This document shows positions 35,817 to 45,370 of a DNA stretch of 64,000 nucleotides, one piece after another. Where the stretch lies: positions 806,001-870,000 of the forward strand of contig NZ_CANLRL010000001.1 of NCBI RefSeq assembly GCF_947493595.1. Direction: 5' to 3'. The translations under genes and the position numbers were made by a program. The stretch is from an uncultured Shimia sp. (GTDB lineage: Bacteria > Pseudomonadota > Alphaproteobacteria > Rhodobacterales > Rhodobacteraceae). The notes beneath the pieces are model-generated. The model ran no database searches and was not told where the DNA came from. It saw nothing but the letters and a program-made list of their open reading frames with translations. The stretch's first letter is position 1, and every line of letters starts with the position of its first letter.

Positions 35817-37226
35817 ATGTTTCGCGGATTAATGTCAGGTGTGTTTTGGGGCGCGATCCTGGTGGGAGGCGTTTTGTCAGCGACGTCGCTGTTGTCACCT
35901 TTGCCTGCAACGGTGAAGCCACAGACCAAGACGGATACGCCAAAAGCCACAGATGAGGTTATCACGGACAGCGGCGCGGTTGGGACCGAGTCGCAAGCGG
36001 ACGCTGCGGTTGAAGAGGCAACGGCCGCAGTGACACCGGCAGCGGACAGCAGTGATGCGCCGCCAGTTGGCAGCACTGATTCAGCACCAAAGCCTGAAAC
36101 TGGAACCGAAACAGCGGCATTGGCTGTGCCTGTTGCGCCGGCAACCGATGGTGCGGTGGCGGTGAATGTGGAGACACCGGTTCTGCCAAACCCACAGGCT
36201 GAGACACCAGCAGCACCTGTGCCGGATTCGGAGTTGTCAATTTCGACAAATCCACCGCAGCCTGAAGCCCCGGTTGTGGTGGAAAATGAAGTGTTCCCAA
36301 CGCCTTCTGAGAATGGCGCGGAAACTGGTGACGCTGAAAGCTTGGTGACGGATGTGGCGCCAATTGAGGATGCGGAAGAAGACATCACGCCAAAGGCGGA
36401 AGCTGCGGAAGAAGATATGGTTGAGGAAGCAGCGGCTGAGGAGAGCTTGCTGAAACCTGCCACGGATCTGAATGAAACCTTTGAGCAACGCACCTCAACG
36501 CGATTGCCAACCGTGGGTGCCGACGAAGAAGACAGCGGCGAGACGCAGGCGACGCGGCCGGTGGAATACAACGCCGAACAGTTTGAAAATGCAGAAGAAA
36601 AGCCAGTGATGGCGATTGTTCTTGTGGACACAGGGGAAGCGACCTTTGATATGGAGGCGCTGGAGAGCTTCCCTTATCCACTGAGTATTGCTGTGAACAC
36701 GCTGGACCCGGATGTGGCTGCAAAGACAAAGGATTACCGGGCGCGCGGTTTTGAAGTTCTGGCGATGGTGGACATGCCAACGGACGCAACGGCGAGCGAT
36801 GTGGAGCAGGCATTGCAGGCACATTTGTCGGTGTCCGACGCCTTTGTTGGCGTGATGGAAGGCCTGGAAGATGGGTTGCAGGGCAGCAAAGAAATCAGCG
36901 ATCAGGTGACGCAGGCATTGCTGGGCAGTGGCCATGGTTTGTTGATGTTTGCCAATGGGTTGAATACCGCTCAGAAGCTGGCTGCCAAAGAAGGAGTGCC
37001 CTCTGCCACCGTGTTCCGTGACTTCGATGATAAAGGCCAAACCGCCGCTGTGATGCGCCGGTTTCTGGATGGTGCTGCCTTTAAAGCCGGTCAAGAACAG
37101 GGCGTTGTGATGGTTGGGCGGTTGCGCGATGTGGCGATTTCGGCACTGTTGCTTTGGGCGCTGCAGGATCGGGCCGGGACAGTGGCAATAGCGCCGGTCT
37201 CAGCGACGTTTGACACCATCAACTGA
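35817..37226 (+). CDS. Divergent polysaccharide deacetylase family protein
   Basis: The 469-residue protein has an N-terminal membrane anchor or signal (about residues 5-25), a very long low-complexity linker rich in Ala, Pro, Thr and Glu (about 26-255), and a C-terminal domain of about 200 residues resembling the divergent polysaccharide deacetylases (DUF610/PF04748), envelope proteins with a NodB-like fold but altered catalytic residues. The ATG at 35817 has AGAGG upstream and fits the membrane anchor; an in-frame ATG at 35790 lacks one. It is divergent from trpG across 145 bases. The substrate is unknown, and loss of metal ligands may make it non-catalytic. Confidence 0.8.
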   Translation: MFRGLMSGVFWGAILVGGVLSATSLLSPLPATVKPQTKTDTPKATDEVITDSGAVGTESQADAAVEEATAAVTPAADSSDAPPVGSTDSAPKPETGTETAALAVPVAPATDGAVAVNVETPVLPNPQAETPAAPVPDSELSISTNPPQPEAPVVVENEVFPTPSENGAETGDAESLVTDVAPIEDAEEDITPKAEAAEEDMVEEAAAEESLLKPATDLNETFEQRTSTRLPTVGADEEDSGETQATRPVEYNAEQFENAEEKPVMAIVLVDTGEATFDMEALESFPYPLSIAVNTLDPDVAAKTKDYRARGFEVLAMVDMPTDATASDVEQALQAHLSVSDAFVGVMEGLEDGLQGSKEISDQVTQALLGSGHGLLMFANGLNTAQKLAAKEGVPSATVFRDFDDKGQTAAVMRRFLDGAAFKAGQEQGVVMVGRLRDVAISALLLWALQDRAGTVAIAPVSATFDTIN

Positions 37227-37261
37227 GCTGCACCGCACGCAGGATTAAGACACAAAGAAAT

Positions 37262-37286
37262 CGACGTTTTACAACGTCGGTTTTTT
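37262..37286 (+). terminator. Rho-independent terminator after the deacetylase gene
   Basis: CGACGTT and AACGTCG pair around a TTAC loop, followed by G and six T residues, 36 bases after the stop codon. Confidence 0.85.
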
Positions 37287-37394
37287 GTCTGTATCGCGGC
37301 TGTTTTGCGGAGGTGCGTTTTTTGGCGGCGCAAAGCGGTAACAGAGGTGTCGCCGTCTCTTACCGACCCGTCGAGGGTAGGGCGAACCCTTGGC

Positions 37395-37577
37395 TTAAAA
37401 CTTCACCGGATTGCGTGGGCGCGGCTCCAGGGTGAGCATCTCCGGCCAGCCAATAAATTTCTCAATCAAGACCAGAACAACACAGGCAGCCACCACGCCG
37501 AGCACAAGTTTGACGCGCTTCTCCGAAGGCGGGTTGCGAGACCATTTGCTCATGCGCAGGAGGTGGCGGAGGTTCAT
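37395..37577 (-). CDS. Small single-pass membrane protein
   Basis: This 60-residue protein has a basic, Trp-containing N-terminus (residues 1-22), one membrane helix (about 23-40) and a short tail with GWPEML. Small proteins of this plan, with RNPPSxxRVK(L/F)V before the helix, are to my recollection widespread in Rhodobacteraceae without a known function. AAGG stands 7 bases before the ATG. It follows hpt on the same strand by 56 bases, with a 7-bp inverted repeat (37599-37605 / 37614-37620) in the gap. Confidence 0.65.
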   Translation of the reverse strand: MNLRHLLRMSKWSRNPPSEKRVKLVLGVVAACVVLVLIEKFIGWPEMLTLEPRPRNPVKF

Positions 37578-37633
37578 TTGGCGCCTTTGAGGTGGGGCGC
37601 AGGGCTGGTTAAGGCCCTGCTGTGTGCGAGGGG

Positions 37634-38179
37634 TTAGCTGTCTTCAACAAAGCGCACCTTGCCGATGAAGGGCAGGTTGCGGTTGCGTTGGGCGTAGTCG
37701 ATGCCGTAGCCCACGACAAATTCATCCGGGATGGAAAAGCCGATCCAATCCGCGGCAATGTCGGCCTCGCGGCGGGACGGTTTGTCCAGCAGGGCGATGG
37801 TTTTGATCTTGGCGGGGTTGCGGGCTTTCAGCAGGTGCAGCACGTGGGTCAGGGTGTGGCCGGTGTCAACAATATCTTCCACAACCAGCACGTCGCGCCC
37901 TTCAATTTCGCCACGCAAGTCTTTGAAAATACGTACTTCACGGCTGCTTTCCATGGCATTGCCATAGGACGACGCTTCCAGAAAATCCACTTCGACCGGC
38001 AGGTCCAATTCACGCACCAAATCCGCGATGAACACAAAGGAACCACGTAGCAGGCCGACCACAATCAGTTTATCCGTGCCGTCATATTCGGCCTGAATTT
38101 CGCTGGAGAGGTCTTCGATCCGCGCCGCGATGGATTTGGCCGAGATCATTTGATCGATGACATATGGACGCTCTGACAT
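37634..38179 (-). CDS. hpt: Hypoxanthine phosphoribosyltransferase
   Basis: This enzyme salvages hypoxanthine (and guanine) with PRPP. The 181-residue protein has the PRPP-binding [18 protein letters not shown] (about residues 98-115), the LLRGSFVF loop (about 43-50) and the purine-binding [20 protein letters not shown] near the C-terminus. The ATG at 38179 has GAGGG 5 bases upstream; the longer frame adds residues without such a site. It is divergent from the Coq10-like gene. Confidence 0.95.
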   Translation of the reverse strand: MSERPYVIDQMISAKSIAARIEDLSSEIQAEYDGTDKLIVVGLLRGSFVFIADLVRELDLPVEVDFLEASSYGNAMESSREVRIFKDLRGEIEGRDVLVVEDIVDTGHTLTHVLHLLKARNPAKIKTIALLDKPSRREADIAADWIGFSIPDEFVVGYGIDYAQRNRNLPFIGKVRFVEDS

Positions 38180-38277
38180 GAGACCCTCTTGATTTTCTCT
38201 ATCTTGCGCCGCTATGTGCGCCACCAGAACTGTGCATAGCGAGGTCGCCGTGCGCTGTCACGCCAAAATGAGACGAC

Positions 38278-38733
38278 ATGCCGACGCATTCTGAGACCCG
38301 CACGCTGCCATATACCGCCCAACAGATGTATGATCTGGTGGCGGATGTGGCGTCTTACCCAAAGTTTTTGCCATGGTGTGCGGCCGCGCGCATTCGCTCG
38401 GTTACACCGGTGCAAACTGATATCGGGGCCGGAGACGAGATGCTGGCGGATCTGGTGATTTCGTTCAAAGTGTTTCGCGAGCGGTTTGGCAGCCGGGTTG
38501 TGCTGTATCCTGAGGTGAAACACATCGATACCGAGTACCTGGATGGGCCGTTCAAATACATGAAATCCACATGGGACTTTGCCGATGTGGATGGTGGCGT
38601 CGAGGTGAAGTTCTTTGTGGACTTTGAGTTCAAGAACATCCTTTTGCAAAAGGCGATTGGTCTTGTGTTCAATGAAGCCATGCACCGGATTGTGGCGGCG
38701 TTTGAGACACGCGCAAAGAATCTTTACAACTGA
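38278..38733 (+). CDS. Coq10/RatA family START-domain protein
   Basis: The 151-residue protein covers the polyketide-cyclase/START fold (PF03364) with PYTAQQMYDLVADVASYPKFLPWC near the N-terminus, the usual signature of the Coq10/RatA family. In eukaryotes Coq10 binds ubiquinone and aids respiration; E. coli RatA was described as inhibiting ribosome subunit joining. For an alphaproteobacterium a ubiquinone-binding role is the more natural inference. No antitoxin-like partner (RatB) is adjacent, which argues against a toxin-antitoxin pair. Confidence 0.85.
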   Translation: MPTHSETRTLPYTAQQMYDLVADVASYPKFLPWCAAARIRSVTPVQTDIGAGDEMLADLVISFKVFRERFGSRVVLYPEVKHIDTEYLDGPFKYMKSTWDFADVDGGVEVKFFVDFEFKNILLQKAIGLVFNEAMHRIVAAFETRAKNLYN

Positions 38734-38954
38734 TCCCGTCGCGGGCGGTTGGATCGCGTCGCTACCGTAGTGCGTGTTTTTTCGGTTGATTGGATCAATT
38801 CAGGGATTTCATCATGGCGTTAGGTGGACGCGGGGCGGCAGGCCAGGGGGTGTCGGCCACGTCTCGAGTATCCAAGTTTTTACGTTCATAGGCTGGACCC
38901 GAAGTGAGCTTGAAGGTGTATTACCACAAGGCATCAGCCGTGCAGGAGGCGTCC

Positions 38955-39596
38955 ATGGAAGAAGCATTTTGGCAAGACAGGTGGCAGAACCAGAAAATTG
39001 GGTTTCACGAACCGGCGCCCAATGCGCGCTTGATTGCGCATTTCGAAGCGCTGGCCGTGCCCAAAGGGGCCGCAGTGTTTGTGCCGTTGTGTGGCAAGTC
39101 GCTTGATATTGATTGGCTTCTGGCGCAGGAGCATCCGGTGATTGGCATCGAGTTCCATGAAGCGGCTGTGCAGGAAGTGTTTGAGAGATTGGGCCGCAGT
39201 GCGGAAGTCACGCAAAACGGGGATCTACGGCGGTACGCGGCGGGAGATCTCACGTTGTTTTGTGGGGACTTCTTTGCCTTGACGGCAGCGCAGGTGCCAG
39301 AGGTTGCGGCGGTGTTTGATCGGGCGGCTTTGGTGGCCATCGCGCCGGAGCAGCGTCAGGCCTACGTAGATCATTTAACGCACCTTTGCCCGCAGGTGCC
39401 GACCTTGCTTGTGACTTTTGATTACGACCAAAGCCAGATGCAGGGGCCACCGTTTTCAGTGCCTGCGGATATGGTGGATCAGTTTTATGGGGGGGATGTG
39501 ATGCGCAGATTGCTGCAGAGCGACCCGATCACCAGCCCACCAAAAATTCGCGGGTTGGGGACGGAAGACGTTTATCTGCTGGCGCCTGTCGCATAA
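38955..39596 (+). CDS. tpm: Thiopurine S-methyltransferase family protein
   Basis: The 213-residue SAM-dependent methyltransferase matches Tpm, which methylates thiopurines and, in bacteria, selenium and tellurium oxyanions. It shows FWQDRWQNQKIGFHE (residues 5-19), VFVPLCGKSLDIDWL (SAM site, about 42-56), GIEFHEAAV and the later FDRAALVAI segment. I use the ATG at 38955 because GGAGG lies 6 bases upstream. The 221 bases before it show no other feature. Its stop abuts the amtB terminator of the facing gene. Confidence 0.9.
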   Translation: MEEAFWQDRWQNQKIGFHEPAPNARLIAHFEALAVPKGAAVFVPLCGKSLDIDWLLAQEHPVIGIEFHEAAVQEVFERLGRSAEVTQNGDLRRYAAGDLTLFCGDFFALTAAQVPEVAAVFDRAALVAIAPEQRQAYVDHLTHLCPQVPTLLVTFDYDQSQMQGPPFSVPADMVDQFYGGDVMRRLLQSDPITSPPKIRGLGTEDVYLLAPVA

Positions 39597-39623
39597 AAAA
39601 AGGGCGGCCACGTTTGGCCGCCC
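39594..39623 (-). terminator. Rho-independent terminator of amtB
   Basis: GGGCGGCCA and TGGCCGCCC form a 9-bp stem with a CGTT loop. On the minus strand a run of T residues follows, overlapping the tpm stop codon. Confidence 0.85.
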
Positions 39624-39649
39624 AGTTCCGGAGTGATTTCGAGAATTCG

Positions 39650-40837
39650 TTACGAGGCGATGTCGTAGGCGCGTTCACCGTGGACCGCGAGGTCAAGGCC
39701 GTTGACTTCGGTTTCTTCATCCACGCGCAGTGGGGTGATCAGGCTGACGAGTTTGACCAGCACGTAAGTCACAACCACTGTGAAGATACCGACGATGGCC
39801 AGTGCGCCCAGCTGAGCGGTCCATGTGCCCTGACCGAAGACAGCGATCATAATGGTGCCGAAGATGCCGCCAACGCCGTGCACTGCAAACACATCCAATG
39901 TGTCGTCGATTTTGACTTTGTTGCGCACCAGATTCACCGCTTCCTGACAGAGGATGCCAGCGATCGCGCCAATCACGAGAGCTTCAACTGGACCGACAAA
40001 ACCGGAGGCAGGTGTGATCGAAGCAAGACCGGCGATGGTGCCTGTGACCAGGCCCACAAGAGAGGCTTTGCCGTATTTGATGCGCTCCCACAGAGCCCAA
40101 GTGAGGGAGGCTGTGGCGGCGGAGATATGGGTCACGGTCAGGGCCATGGCGGCACCGCCGTCTGCGGCCAGCTGAGAGCCGCCATTGAAGCCAAACCAGC
40201 CGACCCAAAGCATGGCCGCGCCGATCATCACCATCCAAGGCGCGTGCGGCGGCGTGGTGCGGTGGCGGCGGGCGCCGAGCATCACGGCAATCACCAGAGC
40301 TGCGAGGCCCGCGGTTTCGTGCACCACAATACCTCCTGCGAAGTCACGCACGCCAATCTCGCCAAAGATGCCGCCGTCCGACATCATGCCGCCGCCCCAG
40401 ATCCAGTGCACAACTGGTGCGTAGCAGAGCAGCATCCAGAGGCCGGAGAACAGCAGCACAAAGCCAAAGCCGATACGCTCCACATAGGCACCAACAATCA
40501 GCGCCGGGGTGATGATTGCAAAGGTCATCTGGAAGGCAAAGAACAGCACCTCGGGCAGGGTGCCGGAGAGGCTGTCGGTGGTGACGCCGGAGAGGAACAT
40601 TTTGCCGAGACCGCCCCAAACAGAGGTGGCGCCGCCGTCATTGCCAAAAGCGATTGTGTAGCCAAAGACGAGCCACAAAACGCTCATCAAACAGGCAATG
40701 GCATAGGTTTGCATAAAGACGCTGAGCACGTTGCGGGCGCGCACAAGGCCGCCGTAAAACAACGCCAAACCCGGCAATGTCATGAACAGGACCAGGGCTG
40801 TTGCCACGATGATCCATGCGGTGTCCGCTCCGTTCAT
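39650..40837 (-). CDS. amtB: Ammonium transporter AmtB
   Basis: The 395-residue protein has eleven predicted membrane helices and the Amt hallmarks: ALFYGGLVRARNVLS (about residues 25-39) and the pore twin histidines in VVHETAGL (His173) and FAVHGVGGIFG. It imports ammonium/ammonia. AGAGGA lies 6 bases before the ATG. Amt genes are usually paired with glnK, but the 161 bases upstream hold no glnK and the next gene is cinA. It is 5 kb from the ntrBC genes that would be expected to control it. No signal peptide is obvious, unlike E. coli AmtB. Confidence 0.95.
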   Translation of the reverse strand: MNGADTAWIIVATALVLFMTLPGLALFYGGLVRARNVLSVFMQTYAIACLMSVLWLVFGYTIAFGNDGGATSVWGGLGKMFLSGVTTDSLSGTLPEVLFFAFQMTFAIITPALIVGAYVERIGFGFVLLFSGLWMLLCYAPVVHWIWGGGMMSDGGIFGEIGVRDFAGGIVVHETAGLAALVIAVMLGARRHRTTPPHAPWMVMIGAAMLWVGWFGFNGGSQLAADGGAAMALTVTHISAATASLTWALWERIKYGKASLVGLVTGTIAGLASITPASGFVGPVEALVIGAIAGILCQEAVNLVRNKVKIDDTLDVFAVHGVGGIFGTIMIAVFGQGTWTAQLGALAIVGIFTVVVTYVLVKLVSLITPLRVDEETEVNGLDLAVHGERAYDIAS

Positions 40838-40998
40838 ATTTCTATCCTCTTTGTCCCATGAGTGGTGGTTTTCCTGTCTAAGAGCGGAAAACCTGCACAG
40901 AACAAAGGCTCACGTGGCCTCAAAGCGCCTTAAATCAGGGCGTTTTGTGAGTTGCGTAAAAAATAGGCGAAAAACGCGGGTCGCCGCCTAAATGGGCA

Positions 40999-41472
40999 TC
41001 ACTTTGCGCAAGCGGCCTTAAAAAGCAGCGCCAAAGCGTGATTCCGCGCCGCTTCGCGGACTTCAGAGCGGCCCAGAGCGCCGAACTCGACGGTTTCTGT
41101 GGTGCAGCCGGTTTGCGTGGCGATGCCAAAACAGACACGGCCCTCCGGTTTGAACTCAGAGCCGCCCGGACCGGCGATGCCGGTGATGGACACGGTCAAT
41201 TGGGCGTCTGAGTTCACCAGCGCGCCCAGCGCCATTTCACGCGCGACCTCTTCGCTGACGGCCCCAACGGCGGCCAATGTGGCTTCGCGCACGCCCAGCA
41301 TCTCTGTTTTGGCGCGGTTGGTGTAGGTGACAAACCCGCGTTCAAAGACGTCCGAGCTGCCTGCGACGTCGGTGAGGGCTGCGGCCACCATGCCAGCGGT
41401 GCAGCTTTCGGCTGTGGCGATGCGCAGGTTGGCATCGCGGCAGGCTTGCAGGAGTTTGGCGACGTCCACCAT
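40999..41472 (-). CDS. CinA C-terminal-domain protein, nicotinamide-nucleotide amidase
   Basis: The 157-residue protein consists only of the CinA C-terminal domain (PncC type), which deamidates NMN in pyridine nucleotide recycling. Family features are ESCTAGMVAAALTDVAGSSDVFERGFVTYTN-type sequence (about residues 21-51) and ITGIAGPGG (about 95-103). The N-terminal CinA domain is absent, as in many proteobacteria. Its ATG overlaps the pgpA stop by one base, placing it last in ispDF-pgpA-cinA. Confidence 0.92.
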   Translation of the reverse strand: MVDVAKLLQACRDANLRIATAESCTAGMVAAALTDVAGSSDVFERGFVTYTNRAKTEMLGVREATLAAVGAVSEEVAREMALGALVNSDAQLTVSITGIAGPGGSEFKPEGRVCFGIATQTGCTTETVEFGALGRSEVREAARNHALALLFKAACAK

Positions 41473-41954
41473 CAGATCAGCACGATATGGTAGAGCGCGG
41501 CGGCGGCCAGCGTGGCGATGCCCGCAAATAGACCGGCCCAGATGTCATCCAGCATGACGCCGATGGGGTCGTGGCGTTGATCCGCTTTGCCCACCAACCA
41601 AGGCTTCTTGATGTCAAACAGGCGAAAGAACAGGAAGGCCGCAATAGGGCCAGGCCAAACCATGGACATGTCGCGCATCGCAAAAGCCACGGCGGGGAAC
41701 AGCAGCGCGATCCACATGCCAGCCACCTCGTCGATCACAATTTCGGAGGGGTCCTCTGTGGGGCGGTCGGCCAGATCCTGAATGCAGGCCCACATGCCGA
41801 TAACAATGGACAAGGCGGTCAGGATGGCCAAGAACCAAACGCCGACAAAATGCGCGGCAGCCCAGCCGATGATCAGCGCGACCAGAGAGCCCCAGGTGCC
41901 GGGGGCGACGGGCAGGCGGCCGACGCCAAAGAATGTTGTGATCATGCGGATCAT
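41472..41954 (-). CDS. pgpA: Phosphatidylglycerophosphatase A
   Basis: PgpA dephosphorylates phosphatidylglycerol phosphate at the inner membrane. The 160-residue protein has the [15 protein letters not shown] start (about residues 10-24), [11 protein letters not shown] (about 74-84, metal-binding acidic residues) and [10 protein letters not shown] (about 110-119), plus several membrane helices. It overlaps ispDF by 4 bases and cinA by 1. Confidence 0.94.
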   Translation of the reverse strand: MIRMITTFFGVGRLPVAPGTWGSLVALIIGWAAAHFVGVWFLAILTALSIVIGMWACIQDLADRPTEDPSEIVIDEVAGMWIALLFPAVAFAMRDMSMVWPGPIAAFLFFRLFDIKKPWLVGKADQRHDPIGVMLDDIWAGLFAGIATLAAAALYHIVLI

Positions 41955-43108
41955 GGTTTCACCAATGTTGCCGTTGCTATGGCGGCAATCCCTTCTTCGC
42001 GGCCTGTAAAGCCGAGTTTTTCACTTGTGGTGGCTTTAATCGAGACGCGGTCAGTGGCCAGCCCCATGATCTCGCCCATACGGGCCATCATGGCGGCGGC
42101 GTGTGGGCCAACTTTGGGGCGTTCGCAGATCAGCGTGCAATCGACGTTGGAAATGGTGAAGCCTTTGGAGGCGGCCAGCTCCACGGCGTGTTTGAGGAAC
42201 ACGGCGCTGTCCATGTCTTTCCATTCCGCCTCGGTTGGCGGGAAATGGCGGCCTATGTCGCCTTCAGCCATGGCGCCATAGATCGCGTCGGTGACGGCGT
42301 GCATGCCGACATCAGCGTCCGAGTGGCCTTTGAGGGCTTTGCTGTGCGGGATTTTGACGCCGCAGAGGATAACGTGGTCGCCCTCTTCAAAGGCGTGCAC
42401 GTCGTAGCCATTGCCAAGTCTGATATCCATGGGGCCTCTTTGGTCGTTTTGCAGGTGCTGTTCCAGACGGGCAAAATCGTCTGGAGTGGTGATCTTTAGG
42501 TTGCGCTCATTGCCTGCCACGATGGTTACGTCAAGCCCTGCGGCGCGGGCGACCTCTACGTCGTCTGCAGCATTGCCCGGATGAGCACGGTGTGCGGCAA
42601 GGATGGCGTCAAAGGCAAAGCCTTGCGGGGTTTGGGCGCGAAAAAGACCATCGCGGTTTTGTGTGCCTGTGACGAAGCCGTTTTGACCACGCCAGAGTGC
42701 ATCGGTGACGGGAAGAGCCGGGGCCGCGCCATCTGCGCCCGTTTGGAGCGCGTCGATCACCGCGTCTATGGTGGTGGCATCGATGCCCGCGCGTGCCACA
42801 TCATGGATCAGAACGTGGCTGAACCCTTGGCCGTCCAGCGCGTTTAAGCCGGCCAGAACGGAGGCATCGCGGCTGGCACCGCCGTTGACCGTTGGAATGG
42901 GCAATGTGTCTGTGTGGGCGGTGTCGTCTGGATGCACCACGGCCAATACGTGATCAACGCGCGGGTGCGTCACAAAGGCGGCAATGGCATGATCTGCCAC
43001 ACGCTGGCCTGCCAAGGGGCGCCATTGTTTGGGTAGACCTGCGCCGGCGCGGGTGCCTCGGCCAGCCGCAACAATTACGGCGGCGGTCTTGAATGCAGAA
43101 TTTGTCAT
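41951..43108 (-). CDS. ispDF: Bifunctional IspD/IspF isoprenoid synthesis enzyme
   Basis: The 385-residue fusion catalyses the third and fifth steps of the MEP pathway: CTP transfer to methylerythritol phosphate (IspD, residues 1-220, with [16 protein letters not shown]) and cyclisation to MEcPP (IspF, from about 227, with GNGYDVHAF and [16 protein letters not shown]). The intervening step is done by IspE, encoded elsewhere. The fusion is common in alphaproteobacteria. It leads the ispDF-pgpA-cinA operon and is divergent from dusB. Confidence 0.96.
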   Translation of the reverse strand: MTNSAFKTAAVIVAAGRGTRAGAGLPKQWRPLAGQRVADHAIAAFVTHPRVDHVLAVVHPDDTAHTDTLPIPTVNGGASRDASVLAGLNALDGQGFSHVLIHDVARAGIDATTIDAVIDALQTGADGAAPALPVTDALWRGQNGFVTGTQNRDGLFRAQTPQGFAFDAILAAHRAHPGNAADDVEVARAAGLDVTIVAGNERNLKITTPDDFARLEQHLQNDQRGPMDIRLGNGYDVHAFEEGDHVILCGVKIPHSKALKGHSDADVGMHAVTDAIYGAMAEGDIGRHFPPTEAEWKDMDSAVFLKHAVELAASKGFTISNVDCTLICERPKVGPHAAAMMARMGEIMGLATDRVSIKATTSEKLGFTGREEGIAAIATATLVKP

Positions 43109-43277
43109 GGGGTCTGTGTAGAACTTGCGTGTCGAAGTGGCAATTGACCCTTGAGGTCTGCTTAAATTTTGTGCATGCGCGAAAATCTGCTACATTAATG
43201 ACCAAAATTCCCGGCGGTTTGATTGAATTTGACCAAGAGGACAGATACGCCGAATGCAACGCACAAGGATACCGCAC

Positions 43278-44288
43278 GTGACCATTCAAGTCGCAAATCT
43301 CACTCTGACACCCCCTGTTTTTCTGGCGCCGCTGGCCGGAATCACTGATCGCCCGTTCCGGGATTTGGTTGGCAGCTTTGGGGCTGGTCTGGTGGTGAGC
43401 GAGATGGTGGCAAGTCAGGAAATGGTGCAGGCCAAACCTGGTGTCCGTGAGCGCGCGGAACTGGGATTTGGTGAGGCGACCACGTCTGTGCAGTTGGCTG
43501 GGCGTGAAGCGCATTGGATGGCGGAAGCGGCGCGGCAAGTTGAGGCCAATGGGGCCACGCTGATTGACATCAACATGGGCTGTCCGGCGAAAAAGGTGAC
43601 CAGCGCCAGTGGGGCCGGAGCCAGTGGCTCGGCGCTGATGAAGAACCTGGATCATGCGCTGACGTTAATCGAGGCTGTGGTGGGCGCCGTGGATATTCCT
43701 GTGACGCTCAAGACGCGACTGGGGTGGGACGACAATATGTTGAATGCGCCCGAGCTGGCGCAACGGGCGGAAAACGCCGGGGTTCAGATGTTGACCATTC
43801 ATGGGCGCACGCGATGCCAGTTTTACAAAGGTGCGGCGGATTGGGCGGCCATCAAAGGCGTGAAAGACGTCGTGAATATTCCGGTGATTGCCAATGGCGA
43901 CATTGTGGATGTGCCCACGGCCAAGGCGGCGCTGGCGGCCTCTGGCGCGGATGGCGTCATGGTGGGGCGTGGCGCACAAGGCCAGCCCTGGTTGCTTGCG
44001 CAGATGGCTGCAGAGCTTTTTGGGGGCGATGCACCGGAGGCGCCAACAGGGCAGGCCTTGGTTGAGATGGTGCAGGGGCATTATGAGGCGATGTTGTCCT
44101 TTTATGGCGTGGATCTTGGTCTGCGCGTCGCTCGAAAACATCTCGGGTGGTACATGGATCATGTCGGCACCGACGCCGCATTGCGCCGTCGCGTGCAGAC
44201 CAGTCGGGACACAGACGAAGTAATGGCGTTGTTGGCCGAGGCCTTGCTGTCGCCTGATCCAACTCCAAACAAAGGAGAGGCGGCATGA
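43278..44288 (+). CDS. dusB: tRNA-dihydrouridine synthase DusB (NifR3)
   Basis: DusB reduces specific uridines in tRNA D-loops using FMN and NADPH. The protein (336 residues from the GTG) has LAPLAGITDRPFR near the start, the catalytic cysteine in INMGCPAKKV (about residue 104) and the HGRTRCQFYKG and ANGDI segments. I prefer GTG at 43278, with AAGGAT 7 bases upstream and family proteins starting here; an in-frame ATG at 43254 is the alternative. In Rhodobacter this gene is nifR3, first in the nifR3-ntrB-ntrC operon. It overlaps ntrB by 4 bases. Confidence 0.93.
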   Translation: MTIQVANLTLTPPVFLAPLAGITDRPFRDLVGSFGAGLVVSEMVASQEMVQAKPGVRERAELGFGEATTSVQLAGREAHWMAEAARQVEANGATLIDINMGCPAKKVTSASGAGASGSALMKNLDHALTLIEAVVGAVDIPVTLKTRLGWDDNMLNAPELAQRAENAGVQMLTIHGRTRCQFYKGAADWAAIKGVKDVVNIPVIANGDIVDVPTAKAALAASGADGVMVGRGAQGQPWLLAQMAAELFGGDAPEAPTGQALVEMVQGHYEAMLSFYGVDLGLRVARKHLGWYMDHVGTDAALRRRVQTSRDTDEVMALLAEALLSPDPTPNKGEAA

Positions 44289-45370
44289 GTGCAGAGACCC
44301 CGTTTTGGAACAGTCTGCCGGTGCCCGCGTTGGTGGTGGATAAAGCGGATGTGATCCTGCGCATCAATCCAGCGGCGGAGACGTTTCTGAATGCCTCGGC
44401 AAAGTCCATGGTTGGGCAGCCGATCTGGGACAAGGTGATGATTGATGCGCCTTTGGAGGACGCCTTTCATCGGGCGCGCGAACATGGCACGCCGCTGTTT
44501 GTGAATGATGCGGACGTCGGCACTGGTGACGGGCCGCCGGTGCAATGTAACCTGCAGATAGCACCGCTGGCGGATGCGGCAGATGAAATGTTGTTTCTGA
44601 TTTCAAGCCGGGAACTGGCCGGGCGGATGACTCGTAGCCATTCAGTGAAATCCTCTGCCAAGTCAGCGATTGGCATGGCAGAGATGCTGGCGCATGAGAT
44701 CAAGAACCCCCTGGCTGGCATCACCGGTGCGGCACAGCTCTTGTCAATGAACCTGAGTTCTGAGGACCTGGAGCTGACGGATCTGATTGTAGAGGAGAGC
44801 CGCCGAATTGTGAAACTGCTGGAGCAGGTGGAGCAGTTTGGCAATCTGTCGCTGCCCCAGCGCAAACCGGTGAACATTCACGATGTGTTGGACCGCGCGC
44901 GGCGCTCCGCCTTGGTCAGCTATGGTGCGCATATGCAGATCATCGAGGACTACGATCCGTCGCTGCCGCCCGCCGAAGGGGATGCGGATCAGCTACTGCA
45001 AGTGGTTCTGAATCTGCTGAAGAATGCCAGTGAAGTGGCTGGAAAATCAGGAACAATTCGCATTCACACCTACTACGAACATAGCTTCCGGTTGCGCCGG
45101 GCGGACGGCACCGGGCAGCCTTTGCCGTTGCAAATTGAGATCATTGATGACGGGCCGGGATTGCCCGATGACCTCAAGGGCGACGTGTTTGATCCCTTTG
45201 TGTCCGGGCGGGAAAACGGCACCGGGTTGGGGCTCGCGTTGGTCAGTAAAATTGTCTCGGATCATGGTGGCATGATCACGGTGGATTCGGTGCCAGGGCG
45301 CACGGTTTTCAAACTCTCGCTGCCGCGGGCAAGCAAAGAAACTCTGAAAGCATTTGAGGAGAGTCAGTAA
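44285..45370 (+). CDS. ntrB: Nitrogen regulation sensor kinase NtrB
   Basis: NtrB phosphorylates or dephosphorylates NtrC according to nitrogen status, under PII control. The 361-residue soluble kinase has an N-terminal PAS domain (about residues 10-110), the phospho-His in [21 protein letters not shown] (about 134-154) and the ATPase domain with N, G1 and G2 boxes ([26 protein letters not shown]). No membrane segment is present. It overlaps dusB by 4 bases and shares one base with ntrC, indicating one operon. Confidence 0.96.
   Translation: MSAETPFWNSLPVPALVVDKADVILRINPAAETFLNASAKSMVGQPIWDKVMIDAPLEDAFHRAREHGTPLFVNDADVGTGDGPPVQCNLQIAPLADAADEMLFLISSRELAGRMTRSHSVKSSAKSAIGMAEMLAHEIKNPLAGITGAAQLLSMNLSSEDLELTDLIVEESRRIVKLLEQVEQFGNLSLPQRKPVNIHDVLDRARRSALVSYGAHMQIIEDYDPSLPPAEGDADQLLQVVLNLLKNASEVAGKSGTIRIHTYYEHSFRLRRADGTGQPLPLQIEIIDDGPGLPDDLKGDVFDPFVSGRENGTGLGLALVSKIVSDHGGMITVDSVPGRTVFKLSLPRASKETLKAFEESQ

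Noticed and set aside
35078..36631. A 517-codon minus-strand frame with TrpG as its C-terminal part
   Set aside because: The first 320 residues are Ser/Ala-rich antisense of the deacetylase gene; TrpG starts cleanly at 35671 with its own ribosome-binding site.
38278..38733. Toxin-antitoxin reading of the Coq10/RatA gene
   Set aside because: No RatB-like or antitoxin-like gene is adjacent; the neighbours are hpt and a thiopurine methyltransferase.
39614..40861. A 415-codon plus-strand frame opposite amtB
   Set aside because: Low-complexity His/Ala-rich shadow of the ammonium transporter.
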